From contig NZ_WOTB01000007.1 in NCBI RefSeq assembly GCF_011516835.1, positions 62,001-126,000 of the forward strand: a stretch of DNA of 64,000 nucleotides. Reading direction: 5' to 3'. Origin of the DNA: Acetobacter musti (GTDB taxonomy: Bacteria > Pseudomonadota > Alphaproteobacteria > Acetobacterales > Acetobacteraceae). The translations under genes were made by a program, and so were the position numbers. The notes below the pieces were generated by a model. That model was not told the DNA's origin, ran no database searches, and saw only the letters and a list, made by a program, of their open reading frames with translations. Shown piece after piece: positions 47,074 to 55,935 of the stretch. The first letter of the stretch is position 1. Each line of letters opens with the position of its first letter.

Positions 47074-47643
47074 TCAGGCGCTATCAACAGCAATAAAAAC
47101 GTCGATACCCTCTGCCTTTGTCGCGGATACAACAGATGATACCTGGGCCTGGTCAGTGCCGGCAACGCACTCCACAAACACGGTCCCGGGCGCTGTTCGT
47201 GAGCCGTACCGTGTAGCGCTGCCTCCATACGTATCCCGTCCGAAGCACACACTGTCCGGTGCCCGCCATGGCTCGAATATCGACGCTCCTTCAGTGACCA
47301 GACTCAGCTGATATTCCAGAGCCGCCCGGGTGTTTCGTTTTACCCGAAATTCGCTCTGAATTCTTGCGATATAGGAGGCATCGGTCTCGCCTGTGAGTCT
47401 CGGCACACCTGTGCCGAAATAATCTGCAGCGGCCATATCGACGAAGTTTCCTGTGCTGGTCAGGAGCCTCGATTGCTGCTTTGTATAGAATAACAGCTGA
47501 TAAAACATAGCCCAGGGCCATGCCAGACCGGCAAGCACTCCGTCGAGCACAGGCGTCGCCTGTTCCGAGACTGCCGGAAACCATCCCGCAGGTAATACCG
47601 CTCTGATTCTTGCGGCTATGTCGTCCAGATCGCCTGTAGCCAT
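47074..47643 (-). CDS. phage baseplate protein, Mu gp48 / YmfQ-like
   Basis: Tail-tip protein of 189 aa. DDIAARIRAVLPAGWFPAVS at the start, the Trp-rich helix VLAGLAWPWAMFYQLLFY and ASYIARIQSEFRVKRNTRAA agree with the YmfQ/DUF2313 family of contractile phage tails, which sits between the baseplate wedge and the tail fibre. It is the last prophage gene before the chromosome; in related phages the tail fibre gene would come next, but none is present. 31 bases separate it from the baseplate J gene. Confidence 0.75.
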   Translation of the reverse strand: MATGDLDDIAARIRAVLPAGWFPAVSEQATPVLDGVLAGLAWPWAMFYQLLFYTKQQSRLLTSTGNFVDMAAADYFGTGVPRLTGETDASYIARIQSEFRVKRNTRAALEYQLSLVTEGASIFEPWRAPDSVCFGRDTYGGSATRYGSRTAPGTVFVECVAGTDQAQVSSVVSATKAEGIDVFIAVDSA

Positions 47644-47680
47644 ATTAAAACTCTGCTTCCGAATGACCGGTTTTCATCTT

Positions 47681-48823
47681 TTACGCCCCGCTGTTCGTAA
47701 CGGTCACAGACGCTATACGCACGACACTGCCTGTTGTGCCACCGATATCAGCCACGACACCATTCACCGTAACAACGCCCATGCTCGCTACGAGACTTCC
47801 AGCGGCCTGCAGGGCAATACTGGAAACGGTCGTGTACTGGCACACATCTCCTACGGGCAGCGCGTTGACGTACGTCGTAATTGCGTTGCTGACCGCTGTC
47901 TGCACCGAGGTGAGCTGCACGCCTGCTGCCAGAGTGACCGGGACGATTACAGTGGCCTGAATGACGGATGCCCGTAAGGTGGAGGTTTCTACTCCGCAGG
48001 CTCGCGTGGCCTCAATTGCCCTCTCGACGGAACTTAAGGTTGTATCGGGCACATCACCTGAGCCGTCATCAATTGTCGCGAAAAAATAACCGCCACGATA
48101 GAGGCCGTCAGGAGTCTGATTTTCAACGATCTGATAAGTTAAATTTGACGCCACACCGGAAATTGCCGCTTCAACCGCGGTCAGTGTCGCCGATGACAAT
48201 GAAGAAAACCACAATACCATTCGGTTTTTGACGGCAGCATCAGTTTCCTCATCCGATCCGTTACTTACATCAGACAGATTGGTGCATGTATCAATGCCGG
48301 ATATCTGTGTGCCGAGAAGATTTATGACGCCAGCAGAAACGTTTCCCGCGGACCCATTTATATTACACTGCACAGGACATGTAACAGAAGCCACGCCCTG
48401 GGGCCTGACATAACCAGAAGCCGTATCTGACCAGTATTCATTTGTTGAATCCTGAGTGACGGTGAATGAGATGCTTCCATCAGATGTCTTGACCACCGCA
48501 CCAACAGGCACAACAGCCGATGATGACTCAGGGGAAAGACAAATAAATGTCTCGACTGTTGTCGCAGCTGTCGCACCGAGGCGGCTTACGCCGTATTGTG
48601 CAATCCATGTATCTACATCGGAGCCAAAAGAGGTGGACAGGCGGGTTATGGAAAGAACCTGAACGATCTGATATTGAATCCAGAGAGCGACAGTCGCATT
48701 GGCTTCCATAAGCGCACGGGCAACCGAGCCGGTCGTAAAATCAAGCAGCGCTGAACATGCGCCCTGCGCGGCTGCCGCGGAGTTTGATACCAGCGTCGAA
48801 AAATTCTGCAGTGATAAATTCAT
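47681..48823 (-). CDS. baseplate J / Mu gp47-like wedge protein
   Basis: Baseplate wedge protein of 380 aa from the start used here. Family hallmarks are FTTGSVARALMEANATVALWIQYQ near the N terminus (quoted in part as GSVARALMEANA), the middle VTCPVQCNINGSAGNVSAGVINLL and the segment GSDEETDAAVKNRM. The frame is open to 48862, but the ATG at 48823 follows the stop of the gp46-like gene at once and matches family starts. The C terminus is an Ig-like or beta-rich extension. Confidence 0.88.
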   Translation of the reverse strand: MNLSLQNFSTLVSNSAAAAQGACSALLDFTTGSVARALMEANATVALWIQYQIVQVLSITRLSTSFGSDVDTWIAQYGVSRLGATAATTVETFICLSPESSSAVVPVGAVVKTSDGSISFTVTQDSTNEYWSDTASGYVRPQGVASVTCPVQCNINGSAGNVSAGVINLLGTQISGIDTCTNLSDVSNGSDEETDAAVKNRMVLWFSSLSSATLTAVEAAISGVASNLTYQIVENQTPDGLYRGGYFFATIDDGSGDVPDTTLSSVERAIEATRACGVETSTLRASVIQATVIVPVTLAAGVQLTSVQTAVSNAITTYVNALPVGDVCQYTTVSSIALQAAGSLVASMGVVTVNGVVADIGGTTGSVVRIASVTVTNSGA

Positions 48824-48824
48824 T

Positions 48825-49181
48825 TTATATTTCCAGCGCCACGGTGTCTCCGGTCGACGCACTCATATAAGTTACCGAGATGCTGCGCTTTCCGGTGCCA
48901 ATATTCTGAACATCGACAACCGGAACGGGGCTCGATGATACTATGGGTTCCAGTGTCATCTGCTGCAGGATAATGGCCTGCAGATCTGCTGGCGTATCTG
49001 TTCCACCCACCCGTGAAGGCAGGCCGGCGCCATAATCAGGAGTAAAAATATAATCGCCTGCATTCGTTGTGAGACGCCGCAGAACACGCTGCATTCCGGC
49101 ATCGTTACCAGTTGCAAGATCCAGTTGTCCGGTGTCGGTAATTACCAGGTCAGACCCACTGATATGAAACAAATCCGCCAT
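48825..49181 (-). CDS. phage GP46-like baseplate wedge protein
   Basis: Protein of 118 aa matching the Mu gp46 type. DAGMQRVLRRLTTNAGDYIFTP and PDYGAGLPSRVGG are the typical gp25/gp46 core, which joins the baseplate to the sheath and tube start. Its stop lies two bases from the baseplate J start, so the two are coupled. Confidence 0.85.
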   Translation of the reverse strand: MADLFHISGSDLVITDTGQLDLATGNDAGMQRVLRRLTTNAGDYIFTPDYGAGLPSRVGGTDTPADLQAIILQQMTLEPIVSSSPVPVVDVQNIGTGKRSISVTYMSASTGDTVALEI

Positions 49182-49232
49182 AATAAATAATTTTAGTTCC
49201 AGTATAAATTATATAAAAATAAGCGCTCTGGT

Positions 49233-49763
49233 TTATAATTTTTCCGGCGTTTCTGTCATGCTTTCTCCGGCCTGAACGCCGCCATGCACATGCTGAACAA
49301 AGGAAATTCCGGCAATATTAACATCACCTGATACCGAAATATCACCATCGACACTGAGTTTACCTTTAAACATGACACCATCGGATGTGATGGCCAGTTC
49401 AGTCTCTCCGATTTTTATTCCGAATTCACCTGGACTTAAAACATTGTTTTCCAGGCAGGAAAATTTTACCGGTGGGGTTATTGCATCAAAAACCCGCGCA
49501 ACCACCACATAATTATCCCCGTCTCCCTGCGCTGTTTCAACAAGAACATGGTTCCTCACTTCAGACGGGACATAACAGGTGGCCGTTCCGACAGAAATCG
49601 CTGCATCGCATATCCATCCAGTCTCGGTATTTGCTGGTGGAAGACGTACTTTAACGAGCCCTGATGATGGATCCACTGCGCTTACCACGCCAAACCCCGC
49701 TCGTCCGATGCGATTGGTATGAGAGTGCATCATCATATCCAGCGCGCCACGAATGTGCTTCAC
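49233..49763 (-). CDS. baseplate spike/assembly protein, gpV / Mu gp45-like
   Basis: Membrane-piercing spike or its carrier, 176 aa. An OB-fold-like N-terminal part (AGFGVVSAVDPSSGLVKVRL) is followed by a beta-helical repeat region (DGVMFKGKLSVDGDISVSGD) and an ending with VQHVHGGVQAGESM, where the His-rich motif is typical of metal-binding spike tips. The start is GTG at 49763 with GGAGGA eight bases before it, overlapping the stop of the hub gene by four bases. Confidence 0.85.
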   Translation of the reverse strand: MKHIRGALDMMMHSHTNRIGRAGFGVVSAVDPSSGLVKVRLPPANTETGWICDAAISVGTATCYVPSEVRNHVLVETAQGDGDNYVVVARVFDAITPPVKFSCLENNVLSPGEFGIKIGETELAITSDGVMFKGKLSVDGDISVSGDVNIAGISFVQHVHGGVQAGESMTETPEKL

Positions 49764-50875
49764 GAGAGATCCTCCGTCCCGCCTCGTACTCTCAGAGTAA
49801 TATTTTTTGAAATTCCTCTAGAATCGTATAAGAAAAACACTTCATCTACGGTATATATTACTGAATCAAACGTAGTCCCTGTGCCCTGCAGCCTGATCCG
49901 CTGACGTGGCGAAATATCGAGTTCCGGATGAACGGTCATCCTGAGCATTCTTTCGTGAGCCGTCAGATCATTAAACCGTAACTTCGCTAATTTCAGACAC
50001 TGATCCTGCGTAGTCCCCACAGCGGCTGTAAAGTTATATCCGGCTGAAGTTGTATTTTCATCGGACGGATATGTGGCTGAATGAATACACCTTTGCCGCG
50101 CATCCCATGAAGATACCGTCACAGACGCATTGCGCGGATACGTAAAACGCCTTGCCAGTGTCAGGTTGTTTACTGGACCAGCGGGACAGGAAGAGGCAGA
50201 GGAGGCGGCAGTCCAGTCGAGCGTTAGCGGAGAAGACGAGATGTCAGGAGCGCGGAAGTGGAGTGTTTTGTCATCGACCCACAGATCATAGCCATATTCT
50301 CTTTGCATCCCTACACAGAAATCCCATCCTGTCTGGTATCTGTGCATGCCGGGAACGCCCCGGGCTTTATGCTCATACTGGTAAAACTGTCCGACAAGCC
50401 CATCAGTAGAATCGATATCCGTCTCCAGGCCAACTTCCTCCGCCAGAGTCCTGAGTGCATCAGATGCGCTCATATTCAAAAATGACGTTTCAGACAGTTC
50501 ATATTCGATCAGCCTGCATGCCCAGTCGCGACCACTCGCAACGACGACCTGAGTCTCAGGGTGATATTCGATATAATCGACAAGCCCGGAAAAGATTCTG
50601 CTAAATGATTCTGTGCCTTCCGCTGATCCGCTATCCAGAAATCCACAAAATATTTCGATATCAATTTCATTTGTGGACGTGTCTGTGGGATCGAACCACT
50701 GGGCCGTCAGGCCTTCTACAGGAATAACGGCAGTAAACATGCTTATTTCTGCCATTCTCGAACGATGAATTTCGAGGCGCTGAGGCGAAGGAAGACTTAC
50801 TCCACCAGATTTAAGTGTAATTCGCGGTCTGATAACACCGGAAAACATTGAAATCTGATCAGTCATCGATGTCAT
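49760..50875 (-). CDS. baseplate hub protein, gpD / Mu gp44-like
   Basis: Late control D-type hub protein of 371 aa that seats the spike under the tail tube. The family pattern is seen in AQWFDPTDTSTNEIDIEIF, the catalytic-like ASDALRTLAEEVGLETDID and WDFCVGMQREYGYDLWVDDKTL, followed by a beta-rich end. It overlaps the spike gene by four bases. Confidence 0.85.
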   Translation of the reverse strand: MTSMTDQISMFSGVIRPRITLKSGGVSLPSPQRLEIHRSRMAEISMFTAVIPVEGLTAQWFDPTDTSTNEIDIEIFCGFLDSGSAEGTESFSRIFSGLVDYIEYHPETQVVVASGRDWACRLIEYELSETSFLNMSASDALRTLAEEVGLETDIDSTDGLVGQFYQYEHKARGVPGMHRYQTGWDFCVGMQREYGYDLWVDDKTLHFRAPDISSSPLTLDWTAASSASSCPAGPVNNLTLARRFTYPRNASVTVSSWDARQRCIHSATYPSDENTTSAGYNFTAAVGTTQDQCLKLAKLRFNDLTAHERMLRMTVHPELDISPRQRIRLQGTGTTFDSVIYTVDEVFFLYDSRGISKNITLRVRGGTEDLS

Positions 50876-50930
50876 TAAAATAATCCGGGCAGGCGTTAAT
50901 TTAAAAAACTGTAAAATTTACAAATATTAT

Positions 50931-51122
50931 TTAATGATCAATTCCGCCAGTCTGTGTTGCATCGACCGGAGGCAGAATAATAGTCTGAACAGACGTAATC
51001 CATGTATCTGATAACCCATTAAGGCTCATGATCCGATTTGCCTGTGTAGCGTCACCGAGAAATTTTGCAGCAACATGCCATAAGGATATATTACTCGGAC
51101 CGATTTGTATGGTTTTGGACAA
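50931..51122 (-). CDS. LysM-like tail protein (gpX type)
   Basis: Small protein of 63 aa resembling a single LysM-like module (ISLWHVAAKFLGDATQANRI and the ending WITSVQTIILPP), as in tail protein X, which sits between hub and tube. The start codon is TTG at 51122, supported by GGAGAG nine bases upstream and by conserved position before the hub gene. Confidence 0.75.
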   Translation of the reverse strand: MSKTIQIGPSNISLWHVAAKFLGDATQANRIMSLNGLSDTWITSVQTIILPPVDATQTGGIDH

Positions 51123-51169
51123 TATTTACTCTCCGGGTTTTTTTGGGATAATTTTAATATGTTCCTTTT

Positions 51170-52102
51170 TTAATCGGATATTACACTTCCGTTTGAAAGG
51201 CCAACATTCACGGTTGCTCTGGAAAGATATGCATTAGCCTGAGCAGTCGATGCAACGACACCTGAATGAGCGACACTTGCAGCCAGTGCGCCTGAATCCG
51301 GTACAAGATCCGTTCCTGCATTTGACGCTATCGATGAAAGCTCCGTCCCCGATATTGTCATCACGGATGACACCGCCGATTGACTCGAGGCAAGCTCGGT
51401 GCCGACGGTATTAATCGCCGACTGGCTGCTGACAGACGACAAAGCGCCCGCGTCTGTTGCAACGCCAGATAATGTTGCGGATACGCTCGATAATTGTCCG
51501 CCGGCACCAAACAGGTTTGCCAGAGGTGTTATCTGGCCGGCATATGTCGAGATCGCTTCTGCTGAAGAAGATACGTAGGAGCCTACGGTATCGACAAGTC
51601 CGCTGATTTCACTCACGGCTGAACTGGCATCGTCTCCTATGAGGCCTGCCAGTGCAGACTTCGTGCCATTGGCAGCGCCAGCGACGGCAGGGACAATTTC
51701 ACAAACAATACTATAGGGAATGACAGTGCCATTATCTGTGTATATTGCTTCAAACGCTGTAATAATAACCTGTCGCGACAGACCCGCTCCGGCAAATGTA
51801 TAAATGCCGCCACTCCGGACCATCGTCGCGACCAGATTTGCACGCGACCAGGCATTATAGCCGCGAAATACACCTTTCCATGCCAGTGGCTCTTCATAAT
51901 AGCCTGAAAGGGAGATAGTTTTGCCGCCGCCAGGACGGTGCATAATCGCCGTGTCCTGATATCCTCCCCATTGTAAGGACGAAGGGACTTCCGTATCCAG
52001 AAATTCGACTGTTCCCAGTGTAAACGACTGAGTCCCAATAGCGGAACCGACAGCCCCGATGACGCCCAGTAAGCTGGTCACAGATGCACTCCGGGATAAC
52101 AT
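51170..52102 (-). CDS. phage tail/baseplate protein (gp43 position)
   Basis: Protein of about 310 aa placed between the tape-measure slot and the LysM-like gene, the position of Mu gp43 / DNA-circularisation-type proteins. The N-terminal domain (about 20-150) has QSFTLGTVEFLDTEVPSSLQ, RPGGGKTISLSGYYEEPLAW and GLSRQVIITAFEAIY, a pattern I have seen in tail proteins that bind the hub. The C-terminal half is Ala/Ser-rich and low in complexity. The frame is open to 52150; the ATG at 52102 leaves a 25-base overlap with the gene upstream and is my choice, without a strong ribosome site. Confidence 0.65.
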   Translation of the reverse strand: MLSRSASVTSLLGVIGAVGSAIGTQSFTLGTVEFLDTEVPSSLQWGGYQDTAIMHRPGGGKTISLSGYYEEPLAWKGVFRGYNAWSRANLVATMVRSGGIYTFAGAGLSRQVIITAFEAIYTDNGTVIPYSIVCEIVPAVAGAANGTKSALAGLIGDDASSAVSEISGLVDTVGSYVSSSAEAISTYAGQITPLANLFGAGGQLSSVSATLSGVATDAGALSSVSSQSAINTVGTELASSQSAVSSVMTISGTELSSIASNAGTDLVPDSGALAASVAHSGVVASTAQANAYLSRATVNVGLSNGSVISD

Positions 52103-53145
52103 GGAGTGCTTTGCACCCATGAAAGAGGTGAAGTTGTGGGTGCAGAACAAAGACCGTTGCCGAATTTCTGCGCGACTGCATCCGCGATTTCAGAGATATT
52201 GGAAACGTGCACCGTCCCGGATTGAGTGTCGATTCTCCGGCCAGATGCCAGTTCATTTATTTCTCCAGACTTGGAGTTACCGGTCAGTTGACGCGAGGTC
52301 TGCGCATCTGATTCGCCGCGTTCAGGAAGATCCTGTCGGCGTTCTGTTTGTGAACTCGTTCTGCTGTTTGTAATTTTTCCATATCGGATGAACGATGCCG
52401 ACAACGAGTAGTCTCTCCTGCGGGCGAAATAATCAGGCGTCAAGGTATGGGTGCCTGCTGACATATCTCTGATTTTCCGATTCTGGTCTCGCATAGAAGC
52501 TGGATTAGCGATGTGCCCTGTATTGCGAGATGATAGCGAAGGTCCCGCGAATCCGTTCATTTGTATAATACGTGTCTTTTGCCCGATGGTATTATTTGAC
52601 CGGAAGTAATCCGCATTATCCCGTCTGGCGGAGGAAATGGATCGCTCCAATAAGGGCAACGCCCGATATTGGGTTTCACGGTGGCGATCAGTTATCCCCC
52701 TCTCCATATTTATTACTTTGGCAGCAGAAACGGGATCATTCTGCCGAAGACTAAGTTTATATTTTCCAGGATCTGCTTCAGTAATTCCTGCAAAATTTTT
52801 TGTTTCTCTTGCGGTTTTCTGGTTGGATAATAGCGTAATTATCGGCTGGATTTTTTTTGTGCCGGGAGCCTGGTCTGAGGTTTCGCCGATTCTCTTTCCG
52901 GTCTGGTCAGGTTTGTATAATCCCCGGGATACGAGTGAGGAGTTAATTTCTGTTCTGGCGACTTCTGCAGGACGAGAACTCGACGGGAGGACTGTCTCCC
53001 GTCGTCTGCGCGATCTATGGTCATCTACATAATCATTCAGACTATTAATGTTTCTGTTTACGGCCAGTCGTGCGGTAATCTGACCGTCTGTAGCGCCGTT
53101 CCGTTTGTGCGGCATACGGATAACTTCCCGCTTATCAGAAACCAT
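52078..53145 (-). CDS. protein in the tape-measure slot, probably 5'-truncated by a frameshift
   Basis: A 355-aa open frame in the place where a tape-measure protein is expected. The composition is very polar (many Arg, Ser, Asn, Thr), with no hydrophobic segments or long coiled coil, unlike usual tape measures. The C terminus (GTVHVSNISEIADAVAQKFG) does resemble the ending of tape measures, a beta strand followed by a short amphipathic helix. The first Met has no ribosome site. A T8 tract at 53168-53175, just upstream, separates it from another open frame with a good start (see 53058-53324). If joined, the protein would be about 415 aa, predicting a short tail. Confidence 0.55.
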   Translation of the reverse strand: MVSDKREVIRMPHKRNGATDGQITARLAVNRNINSLNDYVDDHRSRRRRETVLPSSSRPAEVARTEINSSLVSRGLYKPDQTGKRIGETSDQAPGTKKIQPIITLLSNQKTARETKNFAGITEADPGKYKLSLRQNDPVSAAKVINMERGITDRHRETQYRALPLLERSISSARRDNADYFRSNNTIGQKTRIIQMNGFAGPSLSSRNTGHIANPASMRDQNRKIRDMSAGTHTLTPDYFARRRDYSLSASFIRYGKITNSRTSSQTERRQDLPERGESDAQTSRQLTGNSKSGEINELASGRRIDTQSGTVHVSNISEIADAVAQKFGNGLCSAPTTSPLSWVQSTPCYPGVHL

Positions 53146-53324
53146 ATGGGATGAGCGCAGGAAACGTAAAAAAAACCGGAAGCATACGACTCCTTATGAA
53201 GTCGCATGCCATATTTCGTGGCCATGCCGGCATTCCGCACAATACCAGCAGCTCCGATTTTATTGCGAAATAATCCGTGAACTTGGGAATGTTTACGGTG
53301 ATTGTGTAGTATATCCAGGTTCAC
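53058..53324 (-). CDS. likely 5' part of the tape-measure-slot gene (other frame)
   Basis: From GTG at 53322-53324, preceded by AGGAAGAG, an open frame encodes (M)NLDILHNHRKHSQVHGLF and so on, running into the T8 tract at 53168-53175 after about 50 residues and ending at 53058 inside the next frame. A -1 slip on GGT TTT TTT TAC (heptamer T_TTT_TTT) or one extra T would fuse it to the 355-aa frame. Whether this is a true frameshift mutation, programmed slippage or a sequencing error cannot be decided here. Confidence 0.45.
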   Translation of the reverse strand: MNLDILHNHRKHSQVHGLFRNKIGAAGIVRNAGMATKYGMRLHKESYASGFFYVSCAHPIWFLISGKLSVCRTNGTALQTVRLPHDWP

Positions 53325-53449
53325 ACTGCTCTTCCTGAGCAGCGACGAACTGTCAAATCGGGATAAAGTCACACAGCCTCGCAAAATTAATCATCAGGAA
53401 AGTAATATCCTGTTATGGAATCCACTCTTCAACATCGGAAGGTATAAAG

Positions 53450-53946
53450 TCATTCAGTCCAGATGGCTCGTTCCCAGCAATATTCCCCCCCGTCCAGCCG
53501 GCCCGCTACCACGAGGGCCGCAGCACGAATTCGCCAGTCCCATTGTTGTATGACTTCATAAGGGACATTCGCACGCAGGAGCGTCATAATTGTCCAGAGG
53601 GACGGGGAGGATGCTAGTTTTTTATTTCTTCCATCTGTTCCTGACGGTCAATTGTCTGTTTTGACGAAATATAATCTTCTACCGCGTTAATTCCATCTGT
53701 GCCTAAACGGTTTACAAGATCCCTGATTCCGTCCTTGTTGCGAGGGAACGGCATTGGAACACCATCTATCGTACGCACAGAACACCAGGACTGGGCTGCA
53801 TTCAGATAGACTTCGTTTGCTGAGCCATCATTCCCGCAGGCAAGAAGAAAATCCAGAATTTCACCGGGATTCATTTCCCGATACTCGATTTTCTTTCCGT
53901 TTCCGGACGTGATTTCAACGTTATCAGTGACAGAATTACCAGACAT
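53450..53946 (-). CDS. tail assembly chaperone, -1 frameshift product (E+E' type)
   Basis: Predicted fusion made when ribosomes slip by -1 at 53617-53623. Residues 1-110 come from the chaperone frame, then 55 more from the -1 frame (53617-53453), stopping at TGA 53452-53450, for about 165 aa. The extension contains SLWTIMTLLRANVPYEVIQQ and WDWRIRAAALVVAGRLDGGE, protein-like sequence of the kind seen at the end of tail assembly chaperones. In P2, lambda and many phages such products guide tail tube assembly around the tape measure. Confidence 0.75.
53614..53946 (-). CDS. tail assembly chaperone (short form, gpE / Mu gp41-like)
   Basis: Unshifted product of 110 aa located between the tube and tape-measure slot. 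It has a beta-rich start (VEITSGNGKKIEYREMNPGE), an alpha-helical core with acidic residues, and ends EQMEEIKN. Position, size and the frameshift signal at its end identify it as the short tail chaperone. The start overlaps the tube stop by one base (TAATG). Confidence 0.8.
   Translation of the reverse strand: MSGNSVTDNVEITSGNGKKIEYREMNPGEILDFLLACGNDGSANEVYLNAAQSWCSVRTIDGVPMPFPRNKDGIRDLVNRLGTDGINAVEDYISSKQTIDRQEQMEEIKN
53617..53623 (-). promoter_or_regulatory. programmed -1 frameshift site A_AAA_AAC
   Basis: The chaperone frame ends ATA AAA AAC TAG, so the heptamer A_AAA_AAC sits in the exact zero-frame phase for tandem slippage and the stop codon follows at once. The -1 frame is open for 55 codons. 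A_AAA_AAC is among the best-known slippery heptamers in phage chaperone genes. Confidence 0.8.
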
Positions 53947-54371
53947 TATATAGCCCTGCGCTGACTGGCGAAAAATTGTACGGTCTGAGTGACGATATCT
54001 TCCGCATTAAATTTCCCTGCATTGGAAAATGATAATGTCAGTCCCGAGTATTCATACTTTGATGTTGATCCGTCGGTTTCCTGAATATAGCAATACAGCA
54101 CTCCGGAGGAAATTGTATTGCTGTTCCAGAACGCGAGTTCATCCGCATTGAACAGATCGTCGAGAGCATAATTTCCCCGGTCGATCGTAAAGCTTCCCCG
54201 CCATCCAGCCGGAGTATTAAATTCAATGGGAGGCTTGTTTAAAGGATTCGTTCGCTGAACTTTAATTTCCTGACGAACCTGAAAATCGACGACATCTTCG
54301 AGATCGATTCTCGTTCCATTCCATATCAAAATGATAGAGCCCTGACGACCAATGGTGTACAATGAAGACAT
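53946..54371 (-). CDS. phage tail tube protein
   Basis: Tail tube protein of 141 aa. The N-terminal half (GSIILIWNGTRIDLEDVVDF) and the C-terminal strand pattern (KYEYSGLTLSFSNAGKF, then VTQTVQFFASQRRAI) resemble Mu gpM / P2-type tubes. It lies between sheath and chaperone with one-base overlaps on both sides, so translation is coupled along the chain. Confidence 0.85.
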   Translation of the reverse strand: MSSLYTIGRQGSIILIWNGTRIDLEDVVDFQVRQEIKVQRTNPLNKPPIEFNTPAGWRGSFTIDRGNYALDDLFNADELAFWNSNTISSGVLYCYIQETDGSTSKYEYSGLTLSFSNAGKFNAEDIVTQTVQFFASQRRAI

Positions 54372-55933
54372 TAGCTATTCGTCACCGTAACGTCGGCGCC
54401 CCCGTTTATATTTACAATAAACATTCTGTTTACGCCCAGGTATGTCACTGAGACATCAGCCTGCAGATAACCCAGCGCAATTCTTGATTGAGGATTATTT
54501 GTCGTTGAACACACGACTGAGTAGGCAGTGCTTCCCGACGCTGTCCCAATGATGCCCTGTGATTGCAAATCAGATAGAAATCCTGTTAATGTCGCCTCGA
54601 CATTAGAAAATAACGTCGGTGAGATGGCGAGACCAATATAGATTCCCATGCCATTTGAAATTGTTTCAGCAATAAAATTCGTTACCCGGGTATACTCGTC
54701 ACCGTCTATTTCCGGATTGCTGGAGACATTAAATCCGCCTCTCACGCACCAGTAGGCGCCTCCGGGAGCCGGATTGCAGATAACATCGATGCCGTTTTCG
54801 AACAAAGATGTCAGTTCAGCGGATGAATAAGTCAGTGTCTGACCGCTGGAGGATAACCCGGCTTTCTGACTGCCAACAATTCCATATAACTGTTTATTGA
54901 GGCTTGGTAATTCCGGTGATAAAACTGAAAGTCGTCCGGCGACAAATCCTTGCGGCGATACAAGTCGTGTGACAGAGTTTTCTGAATCGTACCAGTATAG
55001 CCAGTCTCCCAACATTACTTTCAAAGCATAGCTATCAACGCCCGCAGCGGCGCGTCGGGAAACTGCGTCCGAAATCAGCTCTCCGGAGGGACCTGCTGCA
55101 ATCATATAGACTCCTTCACCAAGACCGAAAGAAATCTGAGTCGACCAGGTCGAAGAGTCAGTTACTCCGGCCAGGACGCCTATGCTGCAGCTCTGTCCGC
55201 GCAGCGCGTACATGCCGGATCTGGATGTTCCGTCCGAGCCAACGAGCTGCTCAGCCGATACAGAAGTATTACCGTCTGCGCCGTTCATGAGGGTCTGATT
55301 TGTAATGGCAGACGGACTTACACTGGAATTTGTTCCGGCGGTCGCTACGACCAGAGCGCTCGGGCCGCGTAATGATGACTGGCCGCTGTTGACTGCGGTC
55401 ACAAGATCAGACCAGAACGAGGCATTCCCTTCCGATACAGAAAGATTATCAAATGACTCCGGAAGAGCATTTGGCATCTGCAATACCAGTTTCCATGTGC
55501 CGGGTGCCGATCCTGTAGTCAGTTCGACGCTTATTGTATTTCCAGCGCTGCCGGTATATTTCGCAGCCAGCAGGACGGGGTAAGTTCCCGCAACTGAGTC
55601 ATAAAGCATTGCATAGGATGCAGCGACATCTGTCCCATCGGTAACACGCACGCCCGTAAATGAACTTGCGCCCTGCACGATGGCAGTAGAAACAACAGTA
55701 GCAAGATCATATGCGGAGGTCTGCATAGGGCCGAATGCAGCGATGCGTTCCTGGGAAGTTCCGAATACAACAGGTGTATTTACCGGTCCCCAGCTTGCGG
55801 TGCCCACGACGCCAATCACATTTGTCGACGCTCCGGAAAGCGAGGTACTGCCGGAGGTCTGAATCTGAACATACAGATCCGGGACAGTCAGAGCTGCCGT
55901 GTTAATAGATCCGCTTTGAGAAATTATACCCAT
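54371..55933 (-). CDS. phage tail sheath protein
   Basis: Contractile sheath subunit of 520 aa, showing that this is a myovirus-type phage. The N terminus has VPDLYVQIQTSG and NVIGVVGTASWGPVNTPVVF, the standard sheath entry, and the C-terminal domain has TRVTNFIAETISNGMGIYIG with IVNINGGADVTV as the last strand. Ser/Thr/Gly-rich in between. Together with the tube it would form the contractile tail. Confidence 0.92.
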   Translation of the reverse strand: MGIISQSGSINTAALTVPDLYVQIQTSGSTSLSGASTNVIGVVGTASWGPVNTPVVFGTSQERIAAFGPMQTSAYDLATVVSTAIVQGASSFTGVRVTDGTDVAASYAMLYDSVAGTYPVLLAAKYTGSAGNTISVELTTGSAPGTWKLVLQMPNALPESFDNLSVSEGNASFWSDLVTAVNSGQSSLRGPSALVVATAGTNSSVSPSAITNQTLMNGADGNTSVSAEQLVGSDGTSRSGMYALRGQSCSIGVLAGVTDSSTWSTQISFGLGEGVYMIAAGPSGELISDAVSRRAAAGVDSYALKVMLGDWLYWYDSENSVTRLVSPQGFVAGRLSVLSPELPSLNKQLYGIVGSQKAGLSSSGQTLTYSSAELTSLFENGIDVICNPAPGGAYWCVRGGFNVSSNPEIDGDEYTRVTNFIAETISNGMGIYIGLAISPTLFSNVEATLTGFLSDLQSQGIIGTASGSTAYSVVCSTTNNPQSRIALGYLQADVSVTYLGVNRMFIVNINGGADVTVTNS

Positions 55934-55935
55934 TT

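Noticed and set aside
46890-47096. 68-residue open frame between sldA and the prophage
   Set aside because: It begins inside sldA, spans the terminator hairpin, lacks a ribosome site and overlaps the end of the gp48-like gene.
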